Below, piece by piece: positions 1-7,698 of a stretch of 64,000 nucleotides of DNA. Source of the stretch: Fundidesulfovibrio putealis DSM 16056 (GTDB taxonomy: Bacteria; Desulfobacterota; Desulfovibrionia; Desulfovibrionales; Desulfovibrionaceae). Where the stretch lies: contig NZ_KE386885.1 of NCBI RefSeq assembly GCF_000429325.1, positions 699,055 to 763,054 of the forward strand, written 5' to 3'. Within the stretch, counting starts at the first letter, position 1, and each line of letters starts with the position of its first letter. The position numbers were made by a program, and so were the translations under genes. The notes beneath the pieces were generated by a model. The model was not told where the DNA came from and made no database searches. It saw only the letters and a list, made by a program, of their open reading frames with translations.

Positions 1-1118
1 TGGCCGTTCCGGCCTTCGCCGCCGAGCCCATCCTCATAGGCGGCATCTTCGCCGAATCCGGCCCTACCGCCGAGATCGGCACTGCCACCCGGCTGGTGGC
101 CGAGATGACCCTCAAGGAAATCAACGACAAGGGCGGCGTGCTGGGCAGGCCCCTCAAGCTCATCGCCTACGACACCCAGTCCACCCCCGAGGTCGCCCTG
201 CGCATGGCCCGCCAGCTGGTGGAGTCCGACAAGGTGCTGGCGCTCATCGGCCCCACCTCCACGGGCGAGGGCATGGCCGTGAAGAAGTACACCGAGGAGC
301 AGAAGGTCCCCTCCATCATGACCGTGGGCGGCGACGCCATCGTGGCCGGAGGCAAGTACGGCCCCTTCGCCTGGACCTACAAGGTTCCCCAGCGCACCAA
401 CACCGCCGTGGACAAGATTTACAGGCACCTGAAGGCCAAAAATCTTACCAAGGTGGCCCTGCTCACCGCCAAGGACCCCTTCGGACAGGACGGCTTCGAC
501 GCGCTGAAGTCCCAGGCTGCGGCCAACGGCATCACCATCGTTTCCGAGGAGACCATCGACTCCAAGGGCGCGGACTTCTCCGCCGAGGCCTTCAAGGTGG
601 CCATGACCAAGCCCCAGGCCGTGGTCATCTGGACCATCGGGCCTGCCGCCGCCATCGCGGCCAAGAACTTTGCGGACCTGCCCGGCGACAAGCCCCTGCT
701 GGTGCAGTCGCACGGCATCGCCGGACCCAACTTCCTGAAGCTGGCCGGAGCCGGCGCCGAAGGCGTGGTCATGCCTGCCACCAAGCTGATGGTGGCCCAG
801 GGCCTGCCCGCCGCCGACCCGCAGAAGGCCGTGATCGACGCCTTCGTGAAGAACTACCAGGAGAAGGGCCTTCAGGCCAAATTCCCCATGAACACCCACT
901 CCGGCTACGCCGCAGACGCCCTGACGCTGCTGGTCGAGGGCCTGAAGAAGGCGGGCAAGGCCGAGCCTGCGGCGCTGCGCGACGCCCTGGAGAACCTGAA
1001 GGGTGTAGTGGCCATCTCCGGCGTCTACAGCCTGACCCCCGAAGACCACAACGGTCTGGGCGTGGATTCGCTGGTCATGGTGCAGGTGAAGGGCGGTCAG
1101 TTCGTGGAGGCCAAGTAG
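1..1118 (+). CDS. Branched-chain amino acid-type ABC transporter substrate-binding protein (5' partial)
   Basis: The reading frame is open from base 3, so the start lies before the window. The first residues (AVPAFAAEPILIGGIFAESG) look like the end of a signal peptide with AFA-A cleavage followed by the first strand of a type I periplasmic binding fold. The rest matches the LivJ/LivK-like family (Peripla_BP_6): ligand-loop GPTSTGEG near the N-terminus, the segment KVALLTAKDPFGQDG opening the second lobe, and the late segment HSGYAADAL. It should bind an amino acid or similar small ligand in the periplasm and deliver it to an ABC permease. No permease or ATPase genes follow on this side, so any partners must lie upstream. 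The gene ends before an intrinsic terminator. The ligand cannot be told from sequence. Confidence 0.88.
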   Translation, partial: AVPAFAAEPILIGGIFAESGPTAEIGTATRLVAEMTLKEINDKGGVLGRPLKLIAYDTQSTPEVALRMARQLVESDKVLALIGPTSTGEGMAVKKYTEEQKVPSIMTVGGDAIVAGGKYGPFAWTYKVPQRTNTAVDKIYRHLKAKNLTKVALLTAKDPFGQDGFDALKSQAAANGITIVSEETIDSKGADFSAEAFKVAMTKPQAVVIWTIGPAAAIAAKNFADLPGDKPLLVQSHGIAGPNFLKLAGAGAEGVVMPATKLMVAQGLPAADPQKAVIDAFVKNYQEKGLQAKFPMNTHSGYAADALTLLVEGLKKAGKAEPAALRDALENLKGVVAISGVYSLTPEDHNGLGVDSLVMVQVKGGQFVEAK

Positions 1119-1201
1119 CAAGAGGTTGAGCCCGACGGCGCGGGAGAAGCCCGCGCCGCCAGGATGCACTGGTTGGCAGGCGTGGGGTGATGAGTGGGAG
1201 A

Positions 1202-1240
1202 AGCCTCCGGCGGCCAAAGGGCTTCGCCCTTGTGGAATCC
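1202..1240 (+). repeat. Family A 3'-end hairpin repeat (GCCTCCGGCGGCC type)
   Basis: The unit is GCCTCCGGCGGCC, then AAAGGGC, a short loop, GCCCT and a diverged TTGTGG-AATCC end. It lies 83 bp after the stop codon of the binding-protein gene, in that gene's orientation. Better conserved copies are at 4256-4292, 4366-4402, 39150-39187 and 44496-44532. A further GC hairpin without a U-tract (GGCGCGGG / CCCGCGCC, about 1138-1158) lies between the stop codon and this unit. Confidence 0.7.
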
Positions 1241-1290
1241 CTTATAGGTCTGCGTAGCCATGATAACTGGGTAGATGTCTGAGCTAACGA

Positions 1291-1326
1291 AGCCCCGGCC
1301 GGACGTAGTCCGGCCGGGGCTTTTCG
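1291..1326 (+). terminator. Intrinsic terminator after the binding-protein gene
   Basis: A perfect 14-bp stem (AGCCCCGGCCGGAC / GTCCGGCCGGGGCT) with a 3-nt loop is followed by TTTT on the plus strand. There is no U-tract on the minus strand, so it acts for the plus-strand gene upstream. Confidence 0.85.
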
Positions 1327-1344
1327 TGCGAAGCTTATTGCGGG

Positions 1345-1412
1345 TCCAGGGGGATCATCCCCCTGGCGGGTGCAGGGCAGAGCCCGCCGGGGTGCAGGGG
1401 CAGAGCCCCTGC
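1345..1412. repeat. Cluster of three short GC-rich palindromes
   Basis: Three hairpin-forming blocks sit side by side: CCAGGGGG/CCCCCTGG at 1346-1366, an imperfect GCAGGGC/GCCCGC block at about 1371-1388, and GCAGGGGC/GCCCCTGC at 1394-1412. They lie immediately downstream of the minus-strand Spy-like gene and may form its 3' end. No U-tract is visible. The look is that of a dispersed intergenic repeat, but there is no second copy in this window. Confidence 0.5.
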
Positions 1413-1420
1413 GGTTGACT

Positions 1421-1915
1421 CTACGACTTCAGCTGCTGGTCGATCCACTCGTCCAGGGCCTTGCCGCCCTTCTCGAAGCGGTCCTTGAAGCGGTCGCGGA
1501 AGGCGTGCTTCTTCTCGGACGCGGCGGCGCGCTGTTCAGGGGTCAGCACCGTGTCGATCTTGGCCTTGACCTTGCCGTGGTGCACGGCCATGTCTTCGCC
1601 GACCTTGGCCATGGCCTGTGCGGCCTTGCGTACCAGGGCCTCGTCGCCGGGGGTCTTGTCCATCACCTCGCTCATCTGCTGGCGGGCGGTCTTCATGGCC
1701 TCGCGCAGGCCCTTGCCCTCGGCGCGGGAGTCCTTCAGGGTCTGGGCCACGAAGCGCTTCTGCTCTGGCGAGAGCTTCAGGTCCTCGATCATCCGGATGA
1801 TGCCCTTGCCGTCGCCGTGGTGCGGCCCGTCAGGGGGAGGGGCCATTTCCTTGGCGGCCAGGGCGGTGGTGGCCAGCATTGCGAGTACTGCCATGATTGC
1901 GGCTATGCGTTTCAT
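1421..1915 (-). CDS. Spy/CpxP-like periplasmic protein
   Basis: The 164-residue product starts with a signal peptide (MKRIAAIMAVLAMLATTALAA). It is then a highly charged helical protein with two LxPEQ motifs, LSPEQ near residue 49 and LTPEQ near residue 125. These repeats are the hallmark of the Spy/CpxP (LTXXQ) family of periplasmic chaperone or metal-stress proteins. The His-rich stretch PDGPHHGDG after the signal peptide could bind metal. The start is supported by AAGGAG upstream of the ATG. It is transcribed in the same direction as, and 79 bp behind, the cysteine desulfidase gene. The family is assigned by pattern only, and its stress inducer is unknown. Confidence 0.72.
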   Translation of the reverse strand: MKRIAAIMAVLAMLATTALAAKEMAPPPDGPHHGDGKGIIRMIEDLKLSPEQKRFVAQTLKDSRAEGKGLREAMKTARQQMSEVMDKTPGDEALVRKAAQAMAKVGEDMAVHHGKVKAKIDTVLTPEQRAAASEKKHAFRDRFKDRFEKGGKALDEWIDQQLKS

Positions 1916-1994
1916 CGTTGTTCTCCTTGCTTGAAGGTGCGTGAGCGCGCTCAGCGAGTAAGTACGAAAAACGCTGCCTTTCGTTACAGCTATT

Positions 1995-3314
1995 TCAATA
2001 CACCAGCCCGGATATTTTCTTCTCCAGCATTATGGACAGGATGGTGCGGTCGGTCTCGATCATGCCTTCGGTGCTGAGCATGCCCACGTTTCGCATGGTC
2101 TGCTCGGGCGACTGGGCGATGATGCCGTCCGTGGGCTTCACCTTGACTCCATGCAGGGAGAAAAGCGCCGCCTGCACGGCAGTGCCCGCCGCCGTGGCCA
2201 ATTTAAGCGCGCAGCCCGCCTTGGCTCCGTCGCATATGATCCCGGCCAGGTCCTCCATCAGGTTCTTGATGGCCCCGGCCACGTGATGCACGTCGCCGCC
2301 CATGAGGTAGGCCACTCCGGCGGCAGCGCCCGCGCCAGCCGCCACCGAGCAGCCGCACACGGCGGAGAGCCTGCCGGTGTGGGCCTTCACGTAGGCGGTG
2401 ATGATGTGGCTGACCGCGATGGCGCGCAGGGCCTCGTCGCTGGTGCAGGTCAGGTAGTCCTTCACGGCCCAGATGGGCAGGATGGCGGTCAGGCCGTGGT
2501 TGCCGCTTCCGGCGGAGCTCATGGCCGGCAGGGCCACGCCGTCCATGCGGGCGTCGGCGGCGGCGGAGGTCAGCATGCGCGCGGCCACGAACATGTCGCT
2601 CTTCATGAGGTTCTGGCGCACCAGACGCTCGAAGGTCTTGCCCACGCCCAGGCCTGGCCCGTGCTTCAGGCCGTAGTCGGCCAGGGCCATGTTGTGGCGC
2701 ACGCCGTCCTGCAGGAAGGCCATGTCGTCGGCGTCCAGGGCGTCGGCCAGGTCCAGGAGTTGCTGCAGGCTCTGCTCCTTGAGCCAGGTCTCCAGTTCCG
2801 CCACGCCGCCAGAGCCTGCGCGCGCCTCGTGGAACAGGGGGCTGTCCGTCAGGTCTGCGCCGTCCATGCGAAGCGACGTGAGATGGTCGTGGTGCTGCTC
2901 GATGATGGCCTCGCCCACGTGTTCGCCCTGGCGGGCCTCGGCCTTGATGTAGATGCCGCGCCGGTCGGAGAGCAGGTGCACGCGCACCTGTCCCAGACGC
3001 AGCAACTCGCTCGAGCGGGCCACGTCGGCCTCGGACAGGGGGGAGAGCACTTCGAGCCGCAGCATGGGGTCGCCGCCCACAGCGCCCAGAGCAGCGGCGG
3101 TGTCCAGTCCGCACAGGCCTCCGGTGCCAGGGATGGTGACGGCCAGCCCGTTTTTGTAGATGTTGGGGTCCACCCAGACGTCGAGCGCGTCGAAGCGTTT
3201 GCCCGGCAGGAGCGACACGGCTGCGGCAGCGGCCAGGGCCACGGCCACGGGTTCGGTGCAGCCCAATGCGGGGGCGACTTCCAGGCGAAGGACGTCCTTT
3301 ACGGTGAAGGCCAT
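1995..3314 (-). CDS. cyuA: L-cysteine desulfidase / UPF0597 serine dehydratase-like protein
   Basis: The 439-residue product matches the CyuA/YhaM (UPF0597) family, Fe-S enzymes that split L-cysteine into sulfide, ammonia and pyruvate and are related to the alpha domain of Fe-S serine dehydratases. Visible signatures are LGCTEPVAVALAAA with candidate cluster ligand Cys19, NIYKNGLAVTIPGTG, SSAGSGNHGLTAILP, CGCSVAAGAGAAAG, and a late Cys pair around IICDGAKAGC. Length is typical for the family. AAGGAG lies 6 nt before the ATG. The gene is divergent from the lipoprotein gene across a 194-bp intergenic region. Serine dehydratase activity is the main alternative; the two groups are hard to separate by motif alone. 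Confidence 0.85.
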   Translation of the reverse strand: MAFTVKDVLRLEVAPALGCTEPVAVALAAAAAVSLLPGKRFDALDVWVDPNIYKNGLAVTIPGTGGLCGLDTAAALGAVGGDPMLRLEVLSPLSEADVARSSELLRLGQVRVHLLSDRRGIYIKAEARQGEHVGEAIIEQHHDHLTSLRMDGADLTDSPLFHEARAGSGGVAELETWLKEQSLQQLLDLADALDADDMAFLQDGVRHNMALADYGLKHGPGLGVGKTFERLVRQNLMKSDMFVAARMLTSAAADARMDGVALPAMSSAGSGNHGLTAILPIWAVKDYLTCTSDEALRAIAVSHIITAYVKAHTGRLSAVCGCSVAAGAGAAAGVAYLMGGDVHHVAGAIKNLMEDLAGIICDGAKAGCALKLATAAGTAVQAALFSLHGVKVKPTDGIIAQSPEQTMRNVGMLSTEGMIETDRTILSIMLEKKISGLVY

Positions 3315-3415
3315 GTGCGACTCCTTGGGGTTCTGGCTCGACGCAAGCGCCGGGCCTGGAGTTGGGGCAAAAACGGGCGTGCGTCAAGCGCGAACGCGCG
3401 GCGACCACTGTCCAG

Positions 3416-3443
3416 TTGATTTCTCCAGCCTACCATGTATTTT
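3416..3443 (+). promoter_or_regulatory. Putative sigma-70 promoter for the Cys-rich lipoprotein gene
   Basis: TTGATT and TATTTT are separated by 16 bp in the divergent region between cyuA and the lipoprotein gene, about 65 bp before the latter's start codon. It is a reasonable match to the consensus but was found by eye only. Confidence 0.4.
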
Positions 3444-3508
3444 GATGGCGTCCGGGCCAGGACGCCGTTCGAGGCGCAGCGTCCGCATGGCCGGCAGGAG
3501 GAGGTGGC

Positions 3509-3838
3509 ATGAAACGCATGCTCGTGACGGTTCTCGCTTTGGCAGCTTTGGCGTCCGCAGGTTGCGGCCCGGTGAAGCCCATGACCGAGGCCGAATTCAA
3601 GGGGTTCTGTTACCAGTACACCGGCAGTCCGCAGCAATCCTGCGACACCATTCCCATCTGCGACGAATATTCCATGGTGATGAACATGAAACAGGCATCC
3701 CTGCAGAAATGCCTGGACGAGTGCAACGCGGTGTACGCTCCGCAGGGCAGACAGTACAGTTTCGACGACTGCGCAGGGGCCGCCCAGACCGCGCGCGACT
3801 GGTGCCAGCGCTATTGCAGGACGAACTACCCGCAATAG
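3509..3838 (+). CDS. Cysteine-rich lipoprotein of unknown function
   Basis: The product has 109 residues, a lipoprotein signal peptide with lipobox ASAG-C (lipidated Cys19) and eight further cysteines spread over the mature part. They are probably disulfide-bonded in the periplasm. AGGAGG sits a few bases before the ATG. I do not recognise a family. The nearby small gene at 3901 runs in the same direction 62 bp later and may be co-transcribed, ending at the shared terminator at 4151. Confidence 0.7.
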   Translation: MKRMLVTVLALAALASAGCGPVKPMTEAEFKGFCYQYTGSPQQSCDTIPICDEYSMVMNMKQASLQKCLDECNAVYAPQGRQYSFDDCAGAAQTARDWCQRYCRTNYPQ

Positions 3839-3900
3839 CGGAATCACCCTGGCGGATGCCGCGCCGCCAGCGATGTAAACAATATTCCCGGAGGTACTCC

Positions 3901-4146
3901 ATGGAATGGGTTGAAAAAGTCAAAAGTTTCTTTGCCGGAGAGAAAAAGGACCTGACCGATCCCGAGAACCGCAAGGAAGCCTTCTTCCTGCTGTCCGAAC
4001 TGCACGGGCAGGCCAAGTGGGACGAGTTCGCCATGATCGTTCGCCAGACCATCATCACGCGCCATCCCGTGCAGAAGCCGTCGTTTGCCGAGATGGAGGC
4101 CGAGATGCGCGAGGTGCACAAACTTTTCGAGCCCTGGCTGAACTGA
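3901..4146 (+). CDS. Small conserved-looking protein of unknown function
   Basis: An 81-residue soluble, mostly helical, charged protein (starts MEWVEKVKSFFAGEKKDLTD, ends KLFEPWLN). GGAGG lies 7 nt before the ATG and an intrinsic terminator begins directly after the stop codon, which supports a real gene. No signal peptide, Cys or known motif is seen. The open frame extends upstream in the same phase, but that extension overlaps the lipoprotein gene and has no ribosome-binding site, so the internal ATG was chosen. Confidence 0.65.
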   Translation: MEWVEKVKSFFAGEKKDLTDPENRKEAFFLLSELHGQAKWDEFAMIVRQTIITRHPVQKPSFAEMEAEMREVHKLFEPWLN

Positions 4147-4150
4147 CAGG

Positions 4151-4184
4151 AAAAGGGCCGCCCCACAGGGCGGCCCTTTTTTTA
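4151..4184 (+). terminator. Intrinsic terminator after the small gene at 3901
   Basis: An inverted repeat AAAGGGCCGCCC / GGGCGGCCCTTT with a 4-nt loop is followed by a run of T on the plus strand. The A-run on the 5' side would also give a U-tract on the minus strand, so it could work in both directions. Confidence 0.85.
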
Positions 4185-4247
4185 CTGACACGTTGCCGGT
4201 TTCCGTCATGCGTCCGCATCGTCGACGGCAGGATGAACCATCCTGAT

Positions 4248-4421
4248 CCCGTAAGGGTTTCCAAAGGGCGGAGCCCTTTGGCCGCCGGAGGCCCTCTTTC
4301 GCCTGTGCCTCCGCGCTGCGTCCTTCGCCGCCTGCCTCGCCGGAAGAAGCGACCAACCCCGTGAGGGTTTCCAAAGGGCGGAGCCCTTTGGCCGCCGGAG
4401 GCCCTCTTTCGCCTGTGCCTC
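4248..4421 (-). repeat. Two direct copies of the family A 3'-end repeat (110-bp period)
   Basis: Two 64-bp copies (4248-4311 and 4358-4421), identical except for one base in the first ten, are spaced exactly 110 bp apart. Each contains TTCCAAAGGGC-loop-GCCCTTTGG followed by CCGCCGGAGGC, which is family A in the minus orientation. The second copy ends 2 bp from the leuA stop codon, so both lie in the leuA 3' untranslated region in the sense direction. The recent duplication suggests the element can spread or is prone to slippage. Confidence 0.85.
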
Positions 4422-4423
4422 GA

Positions 4424-6121
4424 CTACTCTTCCTTCAGCTTCTCCAGCATCTCAGCGCGCACTTCGCGCGTGGCCATGGCCAGCAGGCGGTTCACGGCGC
4501 TCACCACCGCCAGAATCGAGGCGGTGACGATGTTCTCGTGCACGCCCACGCCGAAGGTCATGCCCTTCACGCCCTCCATGGACACTTCCACGAAGGCGGC
4601 GGCCTTGGCGTCCGCGCCCTGGCTGATGGCCCGCTCCTCGTAGGAGTGCAGGGTGATGGGCAGTCCCAGGGCGTGCACGGTGGCGTCGATGGGCCCGTTG
4701 CCCAAGCCTGAGAGCCCCAGGGTCTTCTTGTCCAGTCCCACGGTGAGGCTTACGCCCTGGCCCTTGTCGCGCTCGATCAGGTGATGCCCGGCGTAGAGCA
4801 GGGGCTTTTTAAGCTTCAGGTATTCCGTGGCGAAGAGGTCCCAGAGCTCGGTCGCGGAGATCTCGCCGCCCTTGGCGTCTGCGCGGCGCTGCACCGCGCC
4901 GGAGAACTCCACCTGAAGCCTGCGGGGCATGACCATGCCGTGGGACGTCTCCATGAGGTAGGCCACGCCGCCCTTTCCGGACTGGCTGTTGACGCGCACG
5001 ATGGAGTCGTAGCCGCGGCCGAGGTCCTCGGGGTCGACGGGCAGGTAGGGCACGTCCCAGACGTCGCCGGGCTGGCGAGCGGCCATGCCCTTCTTGATGG
5101 CGTCCTGATGGGAGCCGGAGAAGGCAGTGAACACCAGATCGCCCGCGTAGGGATGGCGCGGGTGGACGGGCAGGCCGGTGAGCTCCTCGGCGGTGCGGGC
5201 CAGCTTGTCCAGTTCGGTGAAGTCCAGGCCCGGATTGATGCCCTGGGTGTAGAGGTTCAGCCCCATGGTGACCAGGTCGGCGTTGCCGGTGCGCTCGCCG
5301 TTGCCGAACAGGCAGCCTTCCACGCGCTCGGCCCCGGCCAAAAGGGCCAGCTCGGCGGCGGCCACGGCGGCTCCACGGTCGTTGTGGGTGTGGACGCTTA
5401 TGATCATGCTCTGGCGGTGTTTCAGGTTGCGGCACATCCATTCGATCTGGTCGGCGTAGACGTTGGGGGTGGCAAGTTCAACGGTGGCCGGGAGGTTCAC
5501 GATGAGCTTGTCGTCTGGCGTTGCGCCCCAGGCCTCGGCCACGGCGTCGGAGATGTCTCGGGCGAAGGTGAGGTCGGAGCCGGAGAAGTTCTCGGGGCTG
5601 AACTCCAGCGCCCACTCGGTGGCGGGCTGGGCGGCGGCCAGCTCGCGGATGAGCTTCACCGAGGACACGGCCATGGCGATGACCTCTTCGGGGGTCTTGC
5701 GGAACACGGTCTTCATGAACACCGGAGCCGTGGAGGCGTAGATGTGCACGATGGCCCGGCGCGCGCCCTGGAGGGATTCCATGGTCCGGCGGATCAGGTG
5801 CTCGCGGCACTGGCTGAGCACGGAGATGGTCACGTCGCTCGGGATGTGGCTGTCCTCGATGAGGGAGCGCACGAAGTCGAAATCGGTCTGGGAGGCCGCC
5901 GGGAAGGCCACTTCGATTTCCTTGAAGCCCACGCGGGTCAGGAGTTCGAACAGGCGCAGCTTGCTTGCCGGGTCCAGGGGCTCGAACAGGGCCTGGTTGC
6001 CGTCGCGAAGGTCCGTGGAGAGCCAGATGGGGGCGGCGGTGATGGTCTTGTCCGGCCAGGTGCGGCCAGTGAGGGGCACGGGAGGAAATGGACGGTACTT
6101 GTCCGGGGTGCTGGGCTGCAT
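4424..6121 (-). CDS. leuA: 2-isopropylmalate synthase (LeuA type 2)
   Basis: The 565-residue enzyme condenses acetyl-CoA with 2-oxoisovalerate, the first step of leucine synthesis. Motifs of the DRE-TIM metallolyase fold are clear: STDLRDGNQAL near residue 37, FKEIEVAFPAASQTDF, VHTHNDRG with the metal-binding histidines, and GNGERTGNADLVT. A C-terminal LeuA dimer (allosteric) domain ends near VVSAVNRLLAM. The N-terminal 'YRPFPPVPLTGRTWPD' and overall length fit the LeuA2 subgroup found in actinobacteria and some proteobacteria. GGAG lies about 10 nt before the ATG. A Leu-rich leader peptide and hairpin upstream (6122-6275) suggest control by leucine supply. No other leu gene is in the window. 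Confidence 0.95.
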   Translation of the reverse strand: MQPSTPDKYRPFPPVPLTGRTWPDKTITAAPIWLSTDLRDGNQALFEPLDPASKLRLFELLTRVGFKEIEVAFPAASQTDFDFVRSLIEDSHIPSDVTISVLSQCREHLIRRTMESLQGARRAIVHIYASTAPVFMKTVFRKTPEEVIAMAVSSVKLIRELAAAQPATEWALEFSPENFSGSDLTFARDISDAVAEAWGATPDDKLIVNLPATVELATPNVYADQIEWMCRNLKHRQSMIISVHTHNDRGAAVAAAELALLAGAERVEGCLFGNGERTGNADLVTMGLNLYTQGINPGLDFTELDKLARTAEELTGLPVHPRHPYAGDLVFTAFSGSHQDAIKKGMAARQPGDVWDVPYLPVDPEDLGRGYDSIVRVNSQSGKGGVAYLMETSHGMVMPRRLQVEFSGAVQRRADAKGGEISATELWDLFATEYLKLKKPLLYAGHHLIERDKGQGVSLTVGLDKKTLGLSGLGNGPIDATVHALGLPITLHSYEERAISQGADAKAAAFVEVSMEGVKGMTFGVGVHENIVTASILAVVSAVNRLLAMATREVRAEMLEKLKEE

Positions 6122-6212
6122 GCTATGAACACTCCTGCTGCGAGAATGCGTGAGGAAACCCCCGCCTTAAGCGGGTGGACACGGATTGCGAATGCAAAAA
6201 GAGAAAATAGTA
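6122..6212 (-). promoter_or_regulatory. leuA attenuator-like leader segment
   Basis: On the minus strand a hairpin CCCGC-TTAAG-GCGGG (6175-6161) is followed by GGTTT, then the leuA ribosome-binding site. Its 3' arm plus the following GG (GCGGGGG, 6165-6159) can instead pair perfectly with CCCCCGC inside the leader peptide gene (6229-6223). The two pairings exclude each other, as in attenuation. The terminator is weak (three U), so control at the level of leuA translation is also possible. Confidence 0.45.
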
Positions 6213-6275
6213 TTATTTGCCCGCGGGGGGCAGTAGCAGGAGAGCCAGAGCGAGGGAGGCGCAGACCGTGGTCAT
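6213..6275 (-). CDS. Leucine-rich leader peptide upstream of leuA
   Basis: The frame encodes a 20-residue peptide beginning MTTVCASLALALLLL. Six of 20 codons are leucine, four of them consecutive (CTC CTG CTA CTG, including the usually rare CTA), and the frame ends in TAA 91 bp before leuA. This is the pattern of leu operon leader peptides, where ribosome stalling at Leu codons reports low charged tRNA-Leu. There is no Shine-Dalgarno sequence. A TTGACA box at 6312-6307 would place the transcript start within a few bases of the ATG, so translation may be leaderless. A chance ORF is possible but unlikely given the Leu run, position and complementary pairing with the downstream hairpin. Confidence 0.65.
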   Translation of the reverse strand: MTTVCASLALALLLLPPAGK

Positions 6276-6283
6276 GTGGGGAA

Positions 6284-6312
6284 GGCTACACGCGGTGAGT
6301 GGGGGTTGTCAA
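6284..6312 (-). promoter_or_regulatory. Putative leu leader promoter
   Basis: A perfect TTGACA -35 box lies at 6312-6307 on the minus strand. The -10 is poor (TGTAGC, GTAGCC or TAGCCT with 16, 17 or 18 bp spacing). The predicted start would lie at about 6277, only 1-3 nt before the leader peptide ATG. Confidence 0.45.
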
Positions 6313-6496
6313 CAGGGGGATTGCGCGATCCTGACTTCGCGGGAGGAAGGGAAGGCACGGGGGCCGGAGTTCGGATGCGTGTTGTCGTCCGGGATGAGCC
6401 TCTTGTGTCGCGTCCTTGAAAAATGTGAGGATGCATTCCGGGAAGAAGACAGTATGCCAATAATATTGTCCTCCAGACTGCACATCTGTTGAGGTT

Positions 6497-7213
6497 TCAA
6501 TACAGGGGGACGGACGATGTCGTGTTTGCGGGTCGCTGCGGTCCAAGTTGTTCCCAATGAGAATAATCCCAAAAATCCTTTGTTGCGGAAATATACGTGT
6601 GAACAATCTCTCGGGTTGGATAGAGACGGATGCCGAGAAGGGGTGTTCCGAAAAATGTTTCAGGCAGCGGGGTAGGTGGTTCTATCGTGATTGGTGCCCC
6701 TGATGCCAACAATTCGTCGTATGAGCTGCCTTGCCCTTGCTTTATGGCGTTTGTAATGAGCTGCATTTCCTGCAAGTCACTGTACGATGGGATGAGATTT
6801 TTGGGTGTGCTATACTCTGAAAGGGTGGAGATGATCGTCTCCCATGTCCAATATGATTTTTGAATGAAGATGTCGTTGAATTCGAGTTGAAGCTGAAGAT
6901 GGTTGATTATTTGTCTTTCCCAGAGATTGTATGTTGAGACGATTGTCATTGCCAGAAAGTGGAGGCTGATGTCGTTCAAGAAGACTGCGTTCCCAGCGGT
7001 GTCGCTGCGTGCCGACGATGTGGCTTGGTTTTGGGTGGAAACGCCATTCGCGAGTGCCAGGTATTCAACAAATTTTGTCTCTTCCTTGAGAATGTCACTA
7101 TATGTCGGTATGTTTTGAAGGATATGCGTGTGTATGAATCTGCTGTAGAGGTCGATTTCGGATTGATAGCCGCGACATTGCCCTCGGTCGAAGGAGATGT
7201 ATTTCGAATGCAT
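6497..7213 (-). CDS. AT-rich orphan gene, unknown function
   Basis: The 238-residue product is unfamiliar: no signal peptide, rich in Ser/Thr/Ile/Leu with aromatic clusters (SYWTWETIISTLSEYS, DFWDYSHWEQLG). Codon use differs sharply from neighbours. Two 60-base lines counted by hand (6841-6960) have 37-38% GC against clearly GC-rich flanking genes. No Shine-Dalgarno sequence is seen before the ATG, which overlaps a short palindrome (GTAGCGACGCTAC, 7216-7228), so the start is uncertain. Base composition suggests recent acquisition, possibly a phage or defence-island remnant, but no integrase, repeat or partner gene flanks it. The 220 bp between its stop and the leu promoter hold nothing I can name. 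Confidence 0.6.
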   Translation of the reverse strand: MHSKYISFDRGQCRGYQSEIDLYSRFIHTHILQNIPTYSDILKEETKFVEYLALANGVSTQNQATSSARSDTAGNAVFLNDISLHFLAMTIVSTYNLWERQIINHLQLQLEFNDIFIQKSYWTWETIISTLSEYSTPKNLIPSYSDLQEMQLITNAIKQGQGSSYDELLASGAPITIEPPTPLPETFFGTPLLGIRLYPTREIVHTYISATKDFWDYSHWEQLGPQRPANTTSSVPLY

Positions 7214-7224
7214 ATGTAGCGACG

Positions 7225-7698
7225 CTACTTGCAGGACTCACGCTCAAGTTCCAGCAGCCACTTCTTCATCTCGACACCAGGCCCGAACCCGCCAAGCCCG
7301 CCGCCAGAGGCCAGCACCCGGTGGCAGGGGAACACCAGCGGCCAGGGGTTCTTGGCCATCACCTGCCCCACGGCGCGGGCGGCCTTGGGGCTGCCGCAGC
7401 GCTCGGCCAATTGGCCGTAGCTCAGGCTCTCGCCCGCCGGAATCCGGTACAGTTCCTTCAGCACCACGCGGTGGAACGGCGCGAGCCTGCTCAAATCAAC
7501 GGGCAGCACCGGCCACTCCACGCGCTCCCCGGCCACGTAGCGGGCAAGCGCCTCGGCCAGTTCGCGCCCGAGCTGCGTCCTGGGGGCGGAGACGTCCTCG
7601 TCCCCGGCCCACTTCAGGCCGATGGAGTCCAACGTGTCCCCATCCCAGGTCAGGTGCAGGGCCAGCGGTCTGGCGACGATGATTTCGGTGGCGCTCAT
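7225..7698 (-). CDS. ogt: Methylated-DNA--protein-cysteine methyltransferase (Ogt type)
   Basis: The 157-residue suicide repair protein transfers alkyl groups from O6-alkylguanine to its active-site cysteine. The signature PCHRV is present with Cys125, preceded by the helix-turn-helix region SYGQLAERCGSPKAARAVGQVMAKNP including the arginine finger in ARAVG, and followed by GGLGGFG. Length is normal for a short Ogt without an Ada domain. Its start overlaps the stop of the secreted-protein gene by 4 bp (7695-7698), so the two are translationally coupled. Confidence 0.93.
   Translation of the reverse strand: MSATEIIVARPLALHLTWDGDTLDSIGLKWAGDEDVSAPRTQLGRELAEALARYVAGERVEWPVLPVDLSRLAPFHRVVLKELYRIPAGESLSYGQLAERCGSPKAARAVGQVMAKNPWPLVFPCHRVLASGGGLGGFGPGVEMKKWLLELERESCK

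Noticed and set aside
2151..3419. 422-codon open frame opposite cyuA
   Set aside because: Shadow composition and full overlap with a well-supported gene.
4781..6298. 505-codon open frame opposite leuA
   Set aside because: Shadow of leuA; no domain and no ribosome-binding site.
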